Origin: VRUE01 sp963824705 | GTDB lineage: Bacteria; Actinomycetota; Thermoleophilia; Solirubrobacterales; 70-9 | NCBI GenBank assembly: GCA_963824705.1 | Contig: CAWGQE010000003.1 | Span: 1,736,001 to 1,800,000 of the forward strand | Direction: 5' to 3' | DNA: 64,000 nt | Shown here: positions 1 to 8,213 of the stretch, one piece after another | Layout: every line of letters starts with the position of its first letter | Numbering within the stretch: the first letter of the stretch is position 1 | The notes under the pieces: generated by a model | What the model saw: the letters and a program-made list of their open reading frames with translations, nothing else | What the model was told of the DNA's origin: nothing | The model's database searches: none | Position numbers and translations under genes: made by a program

Positions 1-332
1 TCGCGCATCAAGGCATAGAAGGTGGCCCCGTCGAGGCCGGAGATCATTCCGTTGACCCACGAGGGCTCGCGGGGATCGGCTGCCGAGACCTCGATCCGGG
101 CCAGCTCCTCGGCGTAGCCGTCGATCGTCTCCAGGATCCGGCCGTAGCCCGACGCCTGGGAGCGAATCAACTCCTCCAGGCGCGGGTTGGGCGGGCGCCC
201 GTGCCCGTAGCGCGGCGCGTTCTCGACAGTCGGCGGGTAGTCGAGGTTGACGTAGTAGCCGCCGGCGGGCCGGCTGAGGGCATGGATCGACCGGCTCGCG
301 ACCTGCACCTTTAGATCGCCGAGCCGGCCCAC
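1..332 (-). CDS. Partial protein, N-terminal part only (possible class I methyltransferase)
   Basis: An open frame runs off the left edge, so only about the first 110 residues are visible. It reads 'GGYYVNLDYPP', then a charged helical stretch, then 'WVNGMISGLDGATFYALM'. Codon use matches the neighbouring genes. Two GTG starts are possible, at 332 (10 bases after the pckG stop) and at 308; neither has a strong Shine-Dalgarno. It follows pckG on the same strand. The W-N-G...D-A-x-FY pattern reminds me of the region before the SAM-binding motif in some class I methyltransferases. That is a weak impression, and the diagnostic motif lies outside the window. Confidence 0.5.
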   Translation of the reverse strand, partial: MGRLGDLKVQVASRSIHALSRPAGGYYVNLDYPPTVENAPRYGHGRPPNPRLEELIRSQASGYGRILETIDGYAEELARIEVSAADPREPSWVNGMISGLDGATFYALMR

Positions 333-342
333 CCTGTGTCGC

Positions 343-2154
343 CTAAGCGCCGAGTCGACGCTCGAGGTCGGCCAGCTGGTCGCGCAGCTGCTCCGGCAGG
401 TGCTCGCCGAAGCGGGCGAAGTGCTCCTCGACCTGCGGCAGCTCGGCCTTCCACTCGGCGGGGTCCACCGCGAGCAGGTCGGCGACTTCCTCGGCCGTGA
501 TCGACAGGCCCTCGGTGTCGAGCCCCCCGGCCGCCGGCACCATGCCGACTGGCGTCTCCTCCGCCTCGGCTTCGCCGGCGCAGCGACGGAAGACCCACTC
601 GAGCACGCGGCTGTTCTCGCCGAAGCCCGGCCAGAGGAAGTTGCCCTCGTCGTCCTTGCGGAACCAGTTGACGTAGAACACGCGGGGCATCTGCGCGCCC
701 TCGCGAGCCCCGACCGCGAGCCAGTGGTTGAAGTAATCGCCCATGTGGTAGCCGCAGAACGGCAGCATCGCCATCGGGTCGAAGCGCAGCTTGCCGACCT
801 CGCCCGCCGCAGCGGCGGTCGTCTCCGAGGACATGATCGAGCCGAGGAAGACACCGTGCTCCCAGTCGAAAGCCTCGCGGACCAACGGGACGACGTGAGA
901 GCGACGACCACCAAAGAGGAAGGCGTCGATCGGCACGCCGGCCGGGTCCTCCCACTCCGGGGCGATCGAGGGACAGGCCGCCGCCGGCGTGGTGAAACGG
1001 GCGTTGGGATGCGAGGAGGGCTTGTCGGAGTCCGGAGTCCAGTCCTCGCCGTGCCAGTCGATCAGGTGCTCGGGCGGCTCGGAGGTCATCCCCTCCCACC
1101 AGATGTCGCCGTCGTCGGTCTTGGCGCAGTTGGTGAAGATCGAGTCGCGGGCGACGGTCTTCATCGCGTTGGGGTTGGTCTTCTCGCCCGTTCCCGGCGC
1201 GACGCCGAAGAAGCCCGCCTCGGGGTTGATCGCGTAGAGGCGACCGTCCTCGCCGAACTTCATCCAGGCGATGTCGTCGCCGACCGTCTCGACCTTCCAA
1301 CCGGGCACGGTCGGGATCAGCATCGCCAAGTTGGTCTTGCCGCAGGCCGACGGGAAGGCCCCGGCGACGTACTTGACCTCACCCTCGGGCGAGGTGAGTT
1401 TGAGGATCAGCATGTGCTCGGCGAGCCAACCCTCGTCGCGAGCCATCGCCGAGGCGATCCGCAGGGCGAAGCACTTCTTGCCGAGCAGGGCGTTGCCGCC
1501 GTAGCCGGAGCCGTAGGACCAGATCTCGCGGCTCTCGGGGAAGTGGACGATCCACTTGTTCTCCGCGTCGCAGGGCCAGGGCACGTCTTCCTCGCCGGCC
1601 GCCAGCGGAGCACCGACAGAGTGCAGACAGGGGACGAACTCGCCATCGGTGCCGAGCACGTCGAGGGCGCCCTTGCCCATCCGGGTCATGATCCGCATGC
1701 TCACCGCGACGTAAGGCGAGTCGGTCAGCTGCACGCCGACGTGGGCGATCGGCGAGCCGAGCGGGCCCATCGAGAAGGGGACGACGTACATCGTGCGACC
1801 CGCCATCGAGCCCTCGAAGAGCCCGCGCAGCATCGCCTTCATCTCGTCCGGCTCGCGCCAGTTGTTGGTCGGGCCGGCGTCCTCCTCGCGCTCGGAGCAG
1901 ATGAAGGTGCGGTCTTCGACCCGGGCGACGTCGCCGGGATCGGAAAGGGCGAGGTAAGAGTTCGGGCGCTTGGCATCGGAGAGACGCTCGAAGGTGCCCG
2001 CCTCGATCAGTGTCTCGGCGAGCTTGTCGTACTCCTCAGCGGAGCCGTCGCACCAGTGGATGGCGTCGGGCTGGGTCAGGTCTGCGATCTCCCCGACCCA
2101 GTCGAGGAGCTTCTTGTTGGTGGTCGGCGCTTCGGCCGCGATGGTTTGGCTCAT
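343..2154 (-). CDS. pckG: Phosphoenolpyruvate carboxykinase (GTP)
   Basis: Decarboxylates and phosphorylates oxaloacetate to PEP using GTP, the committed step of gluconeogenesis, in the cytosol. About 603 residues, the usual length for the GTP class. The signature P-loop 'FPSACGKTNLAML' with the reactive cysteine lies near residue 270. It is followed by the metal/nucleotide-binding stretch 'VGDDIAWMKF' and by 'NPEAGFFGVAPGT'. The C-terminal half carries 'FGGRR', typical of the family. ATG 2154 is chosen; an in-frame GTG at 2163 would add three residues and nearly touch the upstream gene's stop. The small lipoprotein gene lies just upstream on the same strand, but a shared function is not implied. 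Confidence 0.97.
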   Translation of the reverse strand: MSQTIAAEAPTTNKKLLDWVGEIADLTQPDAIHWCDGSAEEYDKLAETLIEAGTFERLSDAKRPNSYLALSDPGDVARVEDRTFICSEREEDAGPTNNWREPDEMKAMLRGLFEGSMAGRTMYVVPFSMGPLGSPIAHVGVQLTDSPYVAVSMRIMTRMGKGALDVLGTDGEFVPCLHSVGAPLAAGEEDVPWPCDAENKWIVHFPESREIWSYGSGYGGNALLGKKCFALRIASAMARDEGWLAEHMLILKLTSPEGEVKYVAGAFPSACGKTNLAMLIPTVPGWKVETVGDDIAWMKFGEDGRLYAINPEAGFFGVAPGTGEKTNPNAMKTVARDSIFTNCAKTDDGDIWWEGMTSEPPEHLIDWHGEDWTPDSDKPSSHPNARFTTPAAACPSIAPEWEDPAGVPIDAFLFGGRRSHVVPLVREAFDWEHGVFLGSIMSSETTAAAAGEVGKLRFDPMAMLPFCGYHMGDYFNHWLAVGAREGAQMPRVFYVNWFRKDDEGNFLWPGFGENSRVLEWVFRRCAGEAEAEETPVGMVPAAGGLDTEGLSITAEEVADLLAVDPAEWKAELPQVEEHFARFGEHLPEQLRDQLADLERRLGA

Positions 2155-2164
2155 CCGGCGCACT

Positions 2165-2467
2165 CTACTTATTGGCCTTGAGGTTGGTTACTTCGACGTC
2201 GGCGTCGGAGTTGATGATCTTCAGCGTCGCCGTCTCCTGCTTCCCCCCCGCCATGTTGACCGTGCAATCGAAGCTCGTCCCGGCCTTGACCTCGACCCCA
2301 GAGGGGCAATCGACCGAGTTGATCTTCTGGCCGACGGAGTTTTCGAGGTTCTGTTCGATCGCCGCCTCGGTCTTGGCGCTGTCGATCACCGTTTCCCCGC
2401 AGCCGACGGCGACGAAGACGGCAATGGCCAGCGCTGCGATAGCGCTGAATCGAGACAGCAGGCTCAT
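2165..2467 (-). CDS. Small DUF4333-type lipoprotein
   Basis: About 100 residues. An N-terminal hydrophobic segment (residues 8-20) ends in a lipobox-like 'FVAVGC', so the mature protein should be lipid-anchored outside the membrane. The remainder has two cysteines ('SVDCPSGVEVKAGTSFDC') in the spacing typical of DUF4333 domains, common in actinobacterial lipoproteins and without a known biochemical role. ATG 2467 is chosen because a purine-rich ribosome site (GGGAGAGGG) directly precedes it and the signal peptide begins there; an upstream in-frame start would add a non-hydrophobic leader. It ends a few bases before pckG. Confidence 0.75.
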   Translation of the reverse strand: MSLLSRFSAIAALAIAVFVAVGCGETVIDSAKTEAAIEQNLENSVGQKINSVDCPSGVEVKAGTSFDCTVNMAGGKQETATLKIINSDADVEVTNLKANK

Positions 2468-2527
2468 CCCTCTCCCTTCGAATTGATCGTCTTCAGAAGT
2501 ATCCCAGGGCAGCAAATGGCTCTGCGC

Positions 2528-4483
2528 TCAGCGTTGGAAGAGCTGCGCGCGCGGGTTCAGCGAGCGCGCCCGGCGGTAGGCGCGGACCGCGGCCTGGGCA
2601 TTCCCGCTCTCGGCCTCGATCCGCGAGAGGACCAGCCAGTTGCGCCAGTTGGTCGACTCGCGTTCGGTCGCCGCCCGTGCGGCTTCCGCGGCGGCCGGCA
2701 GATCCCCCTGGGTCTCAAGAACCAGCGCCTGCTGGAGGCGCGGCCCCGCTGCATCGGACTGAACGTTCTGGGCGCCGCGGGCGGCACTCAGCGCCGCGGT
2801 CAGGTCACCGTCGCGGACGTCCGCTTCGCTTTGACGCACAAGGCTGGTGGTGGCGAGTGGGATCGCGATCGCGACGATCGCCAAGAGGGCGATGGCGCCG
2901 GCCGCGACGCGCAGCGGGGTGGGCAGGCCCGCACGGCGCTCTGCCCCCTCCCCGTCCGGGCGCGACGGCATGACGAGGATCGAGCCGAGCAGCAGCGCCG
3001 CCACCGCCAGAGCGGGGAGCTGCCACATCCAGTCGAACACCGCCGTAATGCAGAAAGCAGCGAAGCCGGCCAGGGCGGCGGCGTATAGCGGGCGGTCCCG
3101 CGCCGAAGCGGCGAGCAGGCGGCGGGCTCCGCCGACGAAAACAGCAGCGAGGAAGGCCATGATCAGGGCGAAGCCGACGATCCCCAGCTCCCCCAGCGTC
3201 TGCAGGTACAGGGAGTGGGTGTCGCGCACCGTTTCGTCGGTGTCGCCGTCGCGCGCCCACCAGAATTCGAAGGTGCCGGACCCGGTTCCGGTCAGCGGCT
3301 TGGTCTTGTTCTCCCGCACCGCCGAGCTCCAGAGCTGGTAGCGACTCTGGCCGGAGACGCTGCCCAGCCGCCCCGCGCCGGACCCGGGCCCACCGCCTTC
3401 CTTGAATTCGTCCCAGCCGTTCGAGACGCGACCGGGGGCGCCGAGCAGCAGCGCCGCGACGACCGCGACCATCACCGCGACGATCGTCGCGGTGAGCGCC
3501 TGATCGCGCGAGACCCGGGTCCAGCCCGGACGGCGATCGAGCACCGCCGACGAGGTGAGGGCGGCTTGGAGCAGGCCGGCCGCGATGCAGACCGCGAGCA
3601 CGATCAAGAGCAGCTCGCTGCCCTGGTGCCTGGCGGCGTCGTTTTCGAGGCCTTCCTGCAGGGCCGAGCGACTGTTCGCGGCGACGACGAGGATCGCCCC
3701 GCCGACGCCGGTGAGGAGAAGGGTCAGGAGCTTGGGCAGCCGGTCGGAGGTCAGCGCGAGGAAGAGGGCGACGGCGAGCACCGCCGCCGCGATCCCTCCT
3801 CGCGACAAGGTCAGGAAGAGGGTCAGCATCGCCGCCGGCAGTGCCGCTGCGGCCAGCGCCCGCGCCACGGTGGTCCTCGCCCCGCTCGCGATCTGCAGCA
3901 AGAGGGGAAGGCCGATCGCGATCAGCCCGGCGAGCCCGTTCCAGTAGTCGATCGGATAGGAGAGCCGTTCGGTGTCTTCGAGGATGACCCCGGTCTGCCT
4001 GGCCAACGGGAACCAGGCCGGGTGCAGGCGCGAGAGCAGGCCGATCAGGAAGACGAGCGAGATCCCGGCCGCAACAGCGCCAATCAATCGCTGCGATTCG
4101 CGGAATCCCCGGCTGAGGATCGCGAGCGCGAAGATCCCCAGGTAGCCGAGCATGCGGGCGAGGTCGGCCGAGGTTTTGTCGCTGCTCTCGGTCCAGCCGA
4201 GGCTGAGCGCGGTCCAGATCGTGAAAGCCGCGAACAGGCCGAGGGCGATCCAGGCGATCCGGCCCGGCCGCCTCCGCGGCGCGGCGCCGACGGCCACCGC
4301 CGCGAGCAGGATCCACCAGACGGCGATGCCGACCTGATCGTGGACGAGCGCGTCGTAACCGCCCCCTTCGATCCCCAGGTAGGCGATCAGCCCAAAGCAG
4401 AGCAGCCAGATGGCAGCCGCCGCCCAGTCGACCTCGCGGGTGTTTTCCAGGGGCGCCGGGCGCCGCATCGAAGCCGAGTCCAT
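2528..4483 (-). CDS. O-antigen ligase / polymerase-like membrane protein with C-terminal TPR
   Basis: About 651 residues. Residues 20-500 are highly hydrophobic, with around a dozen predicted membrane segments and a large extracytoplasmic loop containing 'SGQSRYQLWSSAVRENKTKPLTG' in its core. The following 'GTGSGTFEFWW...DTHSLYLQTLGELGIVG' is the typical Wzy_C/RfaL pattern (H-S/N-xx-L-x-x-L-x-E-x-G). The last ~110 residues form helical TPR-like repeats ('AARAATERESTNWRNWLVLSRIE'). Family members transfer or polymerise undecaprenyl-linked glycans at the outer face of the membrane. It sits beside genes for exoproteins and a UDP-sugar dehydrogenase, consistent with an exopolysaccharide role. The exact glycan cannot be told. 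Confidence 0.85.
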   Translation of the reverse strand: MDSASMRRPAPLENTREVDWAAAAIWLLCFGLIAYLGIEGGGYDALVHDQVGIAVWWILLAAVAVGAAPRRRPGRIAWIALGLFAAFTIWTALSLGWTESSDKTSADLARMLGYLGIFALAILSRGFRESQRLIGAVAAGISLVFLIGLLSRLHPAWFPLARQTGVILEDTERLSYPIDYWNGLAGLIAIGLPLLLQIASGARTTVARALAAAALPAAMLTLFLTLSRGGIAAAVLAVALFLALTSDRLPKLLTLLLTGVGGAILVVAANSRSALQEGLENDAARHQGSELLLIVLAVCIAAGLLQAALTSSAVLDRRPGWTRVSRDQALTATIVAVMVAVVAALLLGAPGRVSNGWDEFKEGGGPGSGAGRLGSVSGQSRYQLWSSAVRENKTKPLTGTGSGTFEFWWARDGDTDETVRDTHSLYLQTLGELGIVGFALIMAFLAAVFVGGARRLLAASARDRPLYAAALAGFAAFCITAVFDWMWQLPALAVAALLLGSILVMPSRPDGEGAERRAGLPTPLRVAAGAIALLAIVAIAIPLATTSLVRQSEADVRDGDLTAALSAARGAQNVQSDAAGPRLQQALVLETQGDLPAAAEAARAATERESTNWRNWLVLSRIEAESGNAQAAVRAYRRARSLNPRAQLFQR

Positions 4484-4563
4484 CGGGTTCTATGCTACGA
4501 ACGCGGTTCGGACGGTCCGGCGCCGACCTCCCGCTGCACCCACTACCCCCGGCGTAGCCAGAT

Positions 4564-5190
4564 ATGAAGGCATCCAAGACGGGACTCGGTCTGCTTGCGG
4601 CGACGATCGCGATCTTCGCCATCCCCAGCGCCGCCCAGGCGGAATACCTGGTTCCCCCCGGCAACTCGGCCGCCACCCAGTACACGGAGGCGGTGCCGAC
4701 GGCCGGCGGGCCGAAAGCGACCAACCCCTCGAAGCACGGCGGGAACAAGTCTCCGAAGCAGGTACTGGGCAAGGGCAATGCCAAGAAGCTCGACGCGCAA
4801 GGGCCGGAAGGGCACGCGGCGGCGGAAGTGGCCGCGGCGACCGCGCCCGTCGCGGTCTCAGGCGGCGGGGAAGGCACCCCCCCGGCGCCGGGGGGTGCCT
4901 CGCCCGCTAAGGCGGCGAACGGGTCTGGGCCCGGTGAGAGCGGCTCGAACGGCAACGGCTCACCTGCCCACGAGCCCTCCGGCGACACGCCGGGGAGCAC
5001 CGCCGGCCAAGAAGCGACCCTGACCTCGGAGCAGATCCCGAATGGCTCCTCCGGCCTCGGTGAGGTGCTCGGCCAGGCGACCGGCTCCTCCTCGGGCCAG
5101 TTGGGCCTGCTGCTGCCGCTGATCGTGCTCGGCACGATCGCATGGTCGGTTGCATATGTCGTGCGCCGGCGCAGGCAGCCGACTCATTAG
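4564..5190 (+). CDS. Exported Gly/Ala/Pro-rich protein with C-terminal membrane anchor
   Basis: 208 residues. A clear signal peptide ends at 'PSAAQA' (residues 1-26). A low-complexity region rich in Gly, Ala, Ser, Pro and Asn follows, then a single C-terminal hydrophobic helix ('LGLLLPLIVLGTIAWSVAYVV', shown here in part) and a positive tail 'RRRRQ'. This is the topology of an extracytoplasmic stalk held by one C-terminal anchor, though there is no LPXTG sorting signal. It is divergent from the O-antigen ligase-like gene and 17 bases before the first glycosidase-like gene, so it is probably co-transcribed with the latter. The family is not recognised. The linker DNA includes a GC palindrome at 4873-4899. 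Confidence 0.7.
   Translation: MKASKTGLGLLAATIAIFAIPSAAQAEYLVPPGNSAATQYTEAVPTAGGPKATNPSKHGGNKSPKQVLGKGNAKKLDAQGPEGHAAAEVAAATAPVAVSGGGEGTPPAPGGASPAKAANGSGPGESGSNGNGSPAHEPSGDTPGSTAGQEATLTSEQIPNGSSGLGEVLGQATGSSSGQLGLLLPLIVLGTIAWSVAYVVRRRRQPTH
4873..4899. repeat. GC-rich palindrome inside the linker of the Gly/Pro-rich exoprotein gene
   Basis: The sequence GGCACCCCCC...GGGGGGTGCC is self-complementary and lies in the low-complexity coding stretch. It encodes Gly-Thr-Pro-Pro-Ala-Pro-Gly-Gly, so it may simply reflect codon bias, but it could form a strong hairpin in the mRNA. Confidence 0.6.
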
Positions 5191-5207
5191 GGGTCCCTCA
5201 TTTCTCC

Positions 5208-6698
5208 GTGAGCCTTCCTAGCGCCAAATCGCTGCCGGTTCCGACCAGCCTGCGCTGGTCCCTCGTCCTGCTCGGCTGCGCCCTTGCACTGGCCATCGCC
5301 CCCCGCGCCGCAAGCGCCAAGGGACCTGCGTCGCTGACGACCGGCGTCACCAACGTCGGCAGCGACGAACAGGTCTCCTTCGACCGAACCAAAGCGGCGG
5401 GCGCGAAGTTCGTGCGCATCCCGCTCGAGTGGCCGCACATCGCGCCGCCGGCCCAGCCCGCGAGCTGGAACCCGGAAGACCCGGCCGACCCCAACTACCG
5501 CTGGCAGGATGCCGACTTCGAGGTCGCGCGCGCGGTCGAGGCCGGCCTGGTGCCGGTTCTCCAGATCGACGGCGTGCCGACCTGGGCTCAGCGCTGCCAG
5601 ACCCCCGCCGCCCTGCCCGACGCGGTGTGCGATCCCGAACCTGCTGCGCTGGCCGCCTTTGCGACCGCCGCCGCGCGTCGCTACAGCGGCAAATTCCTCA
5701 ACCTGCCGCGCGTCCAATACTGGCAAGGGCTCAACGAGCCGAACCTCAGTCTCTTCTTCTTTCCTCAGTACGACACCGAAGGACATGCGCTCTCGCCCGG
5801 CCTCTACCGAGCGCTGATCGACTCCTTCTACGGCGCGGTGAAAGGGGTCGATCCCTCGAACCTGGTGCTCGCCGCCGGCCTCGGGCCGATCGCGGTGAAG
5901 AGCTGGACGATCGGACCGATGCAATTCGCCCGCACGATGCTCTGCATGACCGGCAGCAAGAACCCGAAGCCGATGAAGGGCAACTGCGGGGGCGGCGTCG
6001 ACTTCGACATCTTTGCGATCCAGCCCTACACGACCGGCGGCCCGACGCACGAAGGAGGCGTCAACGACGTCGAGCTCGGCGACCTGCCGAAGCTGCAGGA
6101 ACTGATCGAGGCCGCCGACCGCGCCGGCCGGATCAACAGCCAGTTCAAGCACACGCCGCTCTGGATCACCGAGTTCTCCTGGGACTCCCAGCCGCCCGAC
6201 CCCGGTGGCCTGCCGATGGACATCCTCACCCACTGGACCTCGGAAGCGCTCTACACGGCTTGGCGCGCCGGGGTGAGCCACTTCTTCTGGTACAGCCTCA
6301 GGGACGGCCTGCACCAGCCGGGACAGAGCTACAGCGACACGCTCGAGTCGGGCCTCTACTTCCGTGGCGGCGCCGAAGTCCAGCAGGACCAGCCGAAGGA
6401 AGTGCTCTACGCCTTCCGCTTCCCCTTCGTCGCCTTCCCAAGGCGCAACGGTCTCTTCTTCTGGGGGCGAACGCCCGAGAGCACGGCGGGCAAGGTCGCG
6501 GTCCAGGTTTTCGACGGGAAGAAATGGCGCAACGTCGCCACTACGCGCGCCACCAAGGCGGGAATGTTCACCGGCACCGCGGCGACCGCCTACGGCAAGG
6601 ACAAGATCGGCTACGCGCGGGCGCTCTACCGGGGCCAGAACTCGCTCTCGTTCTCGATGAAGCCGATTCCCGACTTCGTCCATCCGCCCTTCGGCTAG
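5208..6698 (+). CDS. Secreted clan-A glycoside hydrolase-like protein (copy 1)
   Basis: About 496 residues, exported. The N-terminal hydrophobic helix (roughly residues 17-36) ends at 'APRAASA'. The body has the TIM-barrel pattern of clan GH-A (GH5/GH39-like): acid/base Glu in 'YWQGLNEPNLS' near residue 177 and candidate nucleophile Glu in 'LWITEFSWDS' near 322. It also has the internal 'FDIFAIQPYTTGGPTH' seen in arabinosidase/cellulase-like actinobacterial proteins. Substrate unknown. GTG 5208 is chosen because it follows the upstream stop (5190) and begins the signal peptide; an earlier GTG would overlap the previous gene. The next gene is a close paralogue. Both may trim the polysaccharide made by this locus. 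Confidence 0.85.
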   Translation: MSLPSAKSLPVPTSLRWSLVLLGCALALAIAPRAASAKGPASLTTGVTNVGSDEQVSFDRTKAAGAKFVRIPLEWPHIAPPAQPASWNPEDPADPNYRWQDADFEVARAVEAGLVPVLQIDGVPTWAQRCQTPAALPDAVCDPEPAALAAFATAAARRYSGKFLNLPRVQYWQGLNEPNLSLFFFPQYDTEGHALSPGLYRALIDSFYGAVKGVDPSNLVLAAGLGPIAVKSWTIGPMQFARTMLCMTGSKNPKPMKGNCGGGVDFDIFAIQPYTTGGPTHEGGVNDVELGDLPKLQELIEAADRAGRINSQFKHTPLWITEFSWDSQPPDPGGLPMDILTHWTSEALYTAWRAGVSHFFWYSLRDGLHQPGQSYSDTLESGLYFRGGAEVQQDQPKEVLYAFRFPFVAFPRRNGLFFWGRTPESTAGKVAVQVFDGKKWRNVATTRATKAGMFTGTAATAYGKDKIGYARALYRGQNSLSFSMKPIPDFVHPPFG

Positions 6699-6725
6699 CC
6701 TCGGCTGGTACCTAAACTCCCCGTC

Positions 6726-8168
6726 ATGAAGACACTGGCGGTGGTGGCCGTGGGCATTGCCTTCTTGGCAGTTGTCTCGCGAGCGCATGCGGCTACCGCA
6801 CGACCCCTGGTTACGGGGATCGCCGGTATCGGCGACTACCGAGCGGAAGTCTTCGGCCACGCAAAGTCAACCGGGGCACAAATGGTGCGGCTGGCGCTGA
6901 ACTGGCCGGAAGTCGCGCCGGAGGAGGAACCCGCCGACTGGGAACCGGAAGACCCGGGGGATCCGCACTACAACTGGTCCTACATCGATACCGGGGTCCT
7001 CGAAGCGGTCAAGGCGGGCCTCACCCCGGTGCTACTAGTCGACGGAGCACCGGAATGGGCACAGCGGTGCGAAGCGCCCCCCGATTCGCAGAACACCAAC
7101 CTCTGCAACCCCGATCCCGCTGCACTGGAGGCATTCGCCAAGGCTGCGGCCAGTCGCTACAGCGGCGATTTCCAAAATCTGCCCAGGGTCCGGTACTGGC
7201 AGGGCCTCAACGAGCCGAACCTGAGCCTCTTCTTCTTTCCCCAGTTCGAAAGCGAACATGCCGTCTCGCCCTACCTGTATCGCCAGTTGATCAACTCTTT
7301 CTACGCGGGGATCAAGGCAATCGACTCCTCGAATCTGGTGATCGCAGCCGGCCTCTCCCCGGTCGCCGTGCCGCGATATGCGGTCGGCCCGGTGCAGTTC
7401 GCGCGCTTGCTCCTCTGCATGCACGGCGCTTCGCACCCGCATCCGACGAAGGGCGACTGCGAAGGCGGCGTGCATTTCGATGTCTTCGACATCCACCCCT
7501 ACACGTTCGGCGGCCCGACGCACAAAGGGGGCGCCAACGACGTCGAACTCGGCGACCTCGGGAAGCTGCAGACCCTGCTCAGAGCCGCCGACCGCGCCGG
7601 GCGCATCAAGGGAGGCACCGGGCAGACCGAACTCTGGAGCACGGAGTTCTCCTGGGACTCGAAGCCACCCGATCCCGGTGGCCTCTCGATGAAGATCTTG
7701 TGCCGGTGGACCGCGGAAACGCTCTACCGCGCATGGCGGGTGGGAATGACCCACTTCTTTTGGTACAGCCTCAGGGACGACCCCTACGAACCCGAACGCC
7801 CCTTCAACCTGACGCTGCAGGCGGGCCTCTTCTTTCGCGGTCCGACGATTGCGCAGGACCAGCCCAAGAAAGTCTTCTTCGCCTTCAGGTTTCCATTCGT
7901 TGCCTATCCAAGAAAACGCGGTCTCTTTTTTTGGGGCCGGACGCCGACCAGCAAACCGGGTCGGGTCGAAATCCAGCTCCGCAAGCGCGGGCGCTGGCGC
8001 AGGGCCCGGGCGGTGCATGCGAACAAGGTGGGGATCTTTCACGGCCTGATCAAGAGCAGGTACGGGCGCAAGAAGAGCGGGCTCGTCCGGGTCGTATACG
8101 GCGGCCAGAGATCGGTGCCCTTTTCAATGCGCCCGGTCGCGGACTTCCCCCAGCCACCCTTCGGCTGA
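6726..8168 (+). CDS. Secreted clan-A glycoside hydrolase-like protein (copy 2)
   Basis: 480 residues, colinear with the preceding gene over its whole length. Shared blocks include 'PRVRYWQGLNEPNLSLFFFP', 'GGPTHKGGANDVELGDL', 'EFSWDSKPPDPGGLS' and the C-terminal 'KRGLFFWGRTP'. The signal peptide ends near 'SRAHA' (residue 22). The predicted catalytic pair is Glu ~163 (NEP) and Glu ~307 (TEF). Codon use is slightly less GC-extreme than in copy 1, so this may be an older or differently evolving duplicate. It starts 27 bases after copy 1 and is followed by the UDP-sugar dehydrogenase in the same direction. It probably acts on extracellular glycan; I cannot assign a substrate. Confidence 0.85.
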   Translation: MKTLAVVAVGIAFLAVVSRAHAATARPLVTGIAGIGDYRAEVFGHAKSTGAQMVRLALNWPEVAPEEEPADWEPEDPGDPHYNWSYIDTGVLEAVKAGLTPVLLVDGAPEWAQRCEAPPDSQNTNLCNPDPAALEAFAKAAASRYSGDFQNLPRVRYWQGLNEPNLSLFFFPQFESEHAVSPYLYRQLINSFYAGIKAIDSSNLVIAAGLSPVAVPRYAVGPVQFARLLLCMHGASHPHPTKGDCEGGVHFDVFDIHPYTFGGPTHKGGANDVELGDLGKLQTLLRAADRAGRIKGGTGQTELWSTEFSWDSKPPDPGGLSMKILCRWTAETLYRAWRVGMTHFFWYSLRDDPYEPERPFNLTLQAGLFFRGPTIAQDQPKKVFFAFRFPFVAYPRKRGLFFWGRTPTSKPGRVEIQLRKRGRWRRARAVHANKVGIFHGLIKSRYGRKKSGLVRVVYGGQRSVPFSMRPVADFPQPPFG

Positions 8169-8213
8169 GCCTTCGTCCTCGAAGCCCCCGCGCCACTACC
8201 TACACTCCGCACG

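Noticed and set aside
400..2181. A 593-codon frame antisense to pckG
   Set aside because: pckG is unmistakable on the other strand; the antisense frame has no motifs.
2805..5135. A 776-codon minus-strand frame across the O-antigen ligase and the Gly/Pro-rich gene
   Set aside because: It shadows two well-supported genes in other frames and consists of Arg/Pro-rich low-complexity sequence.
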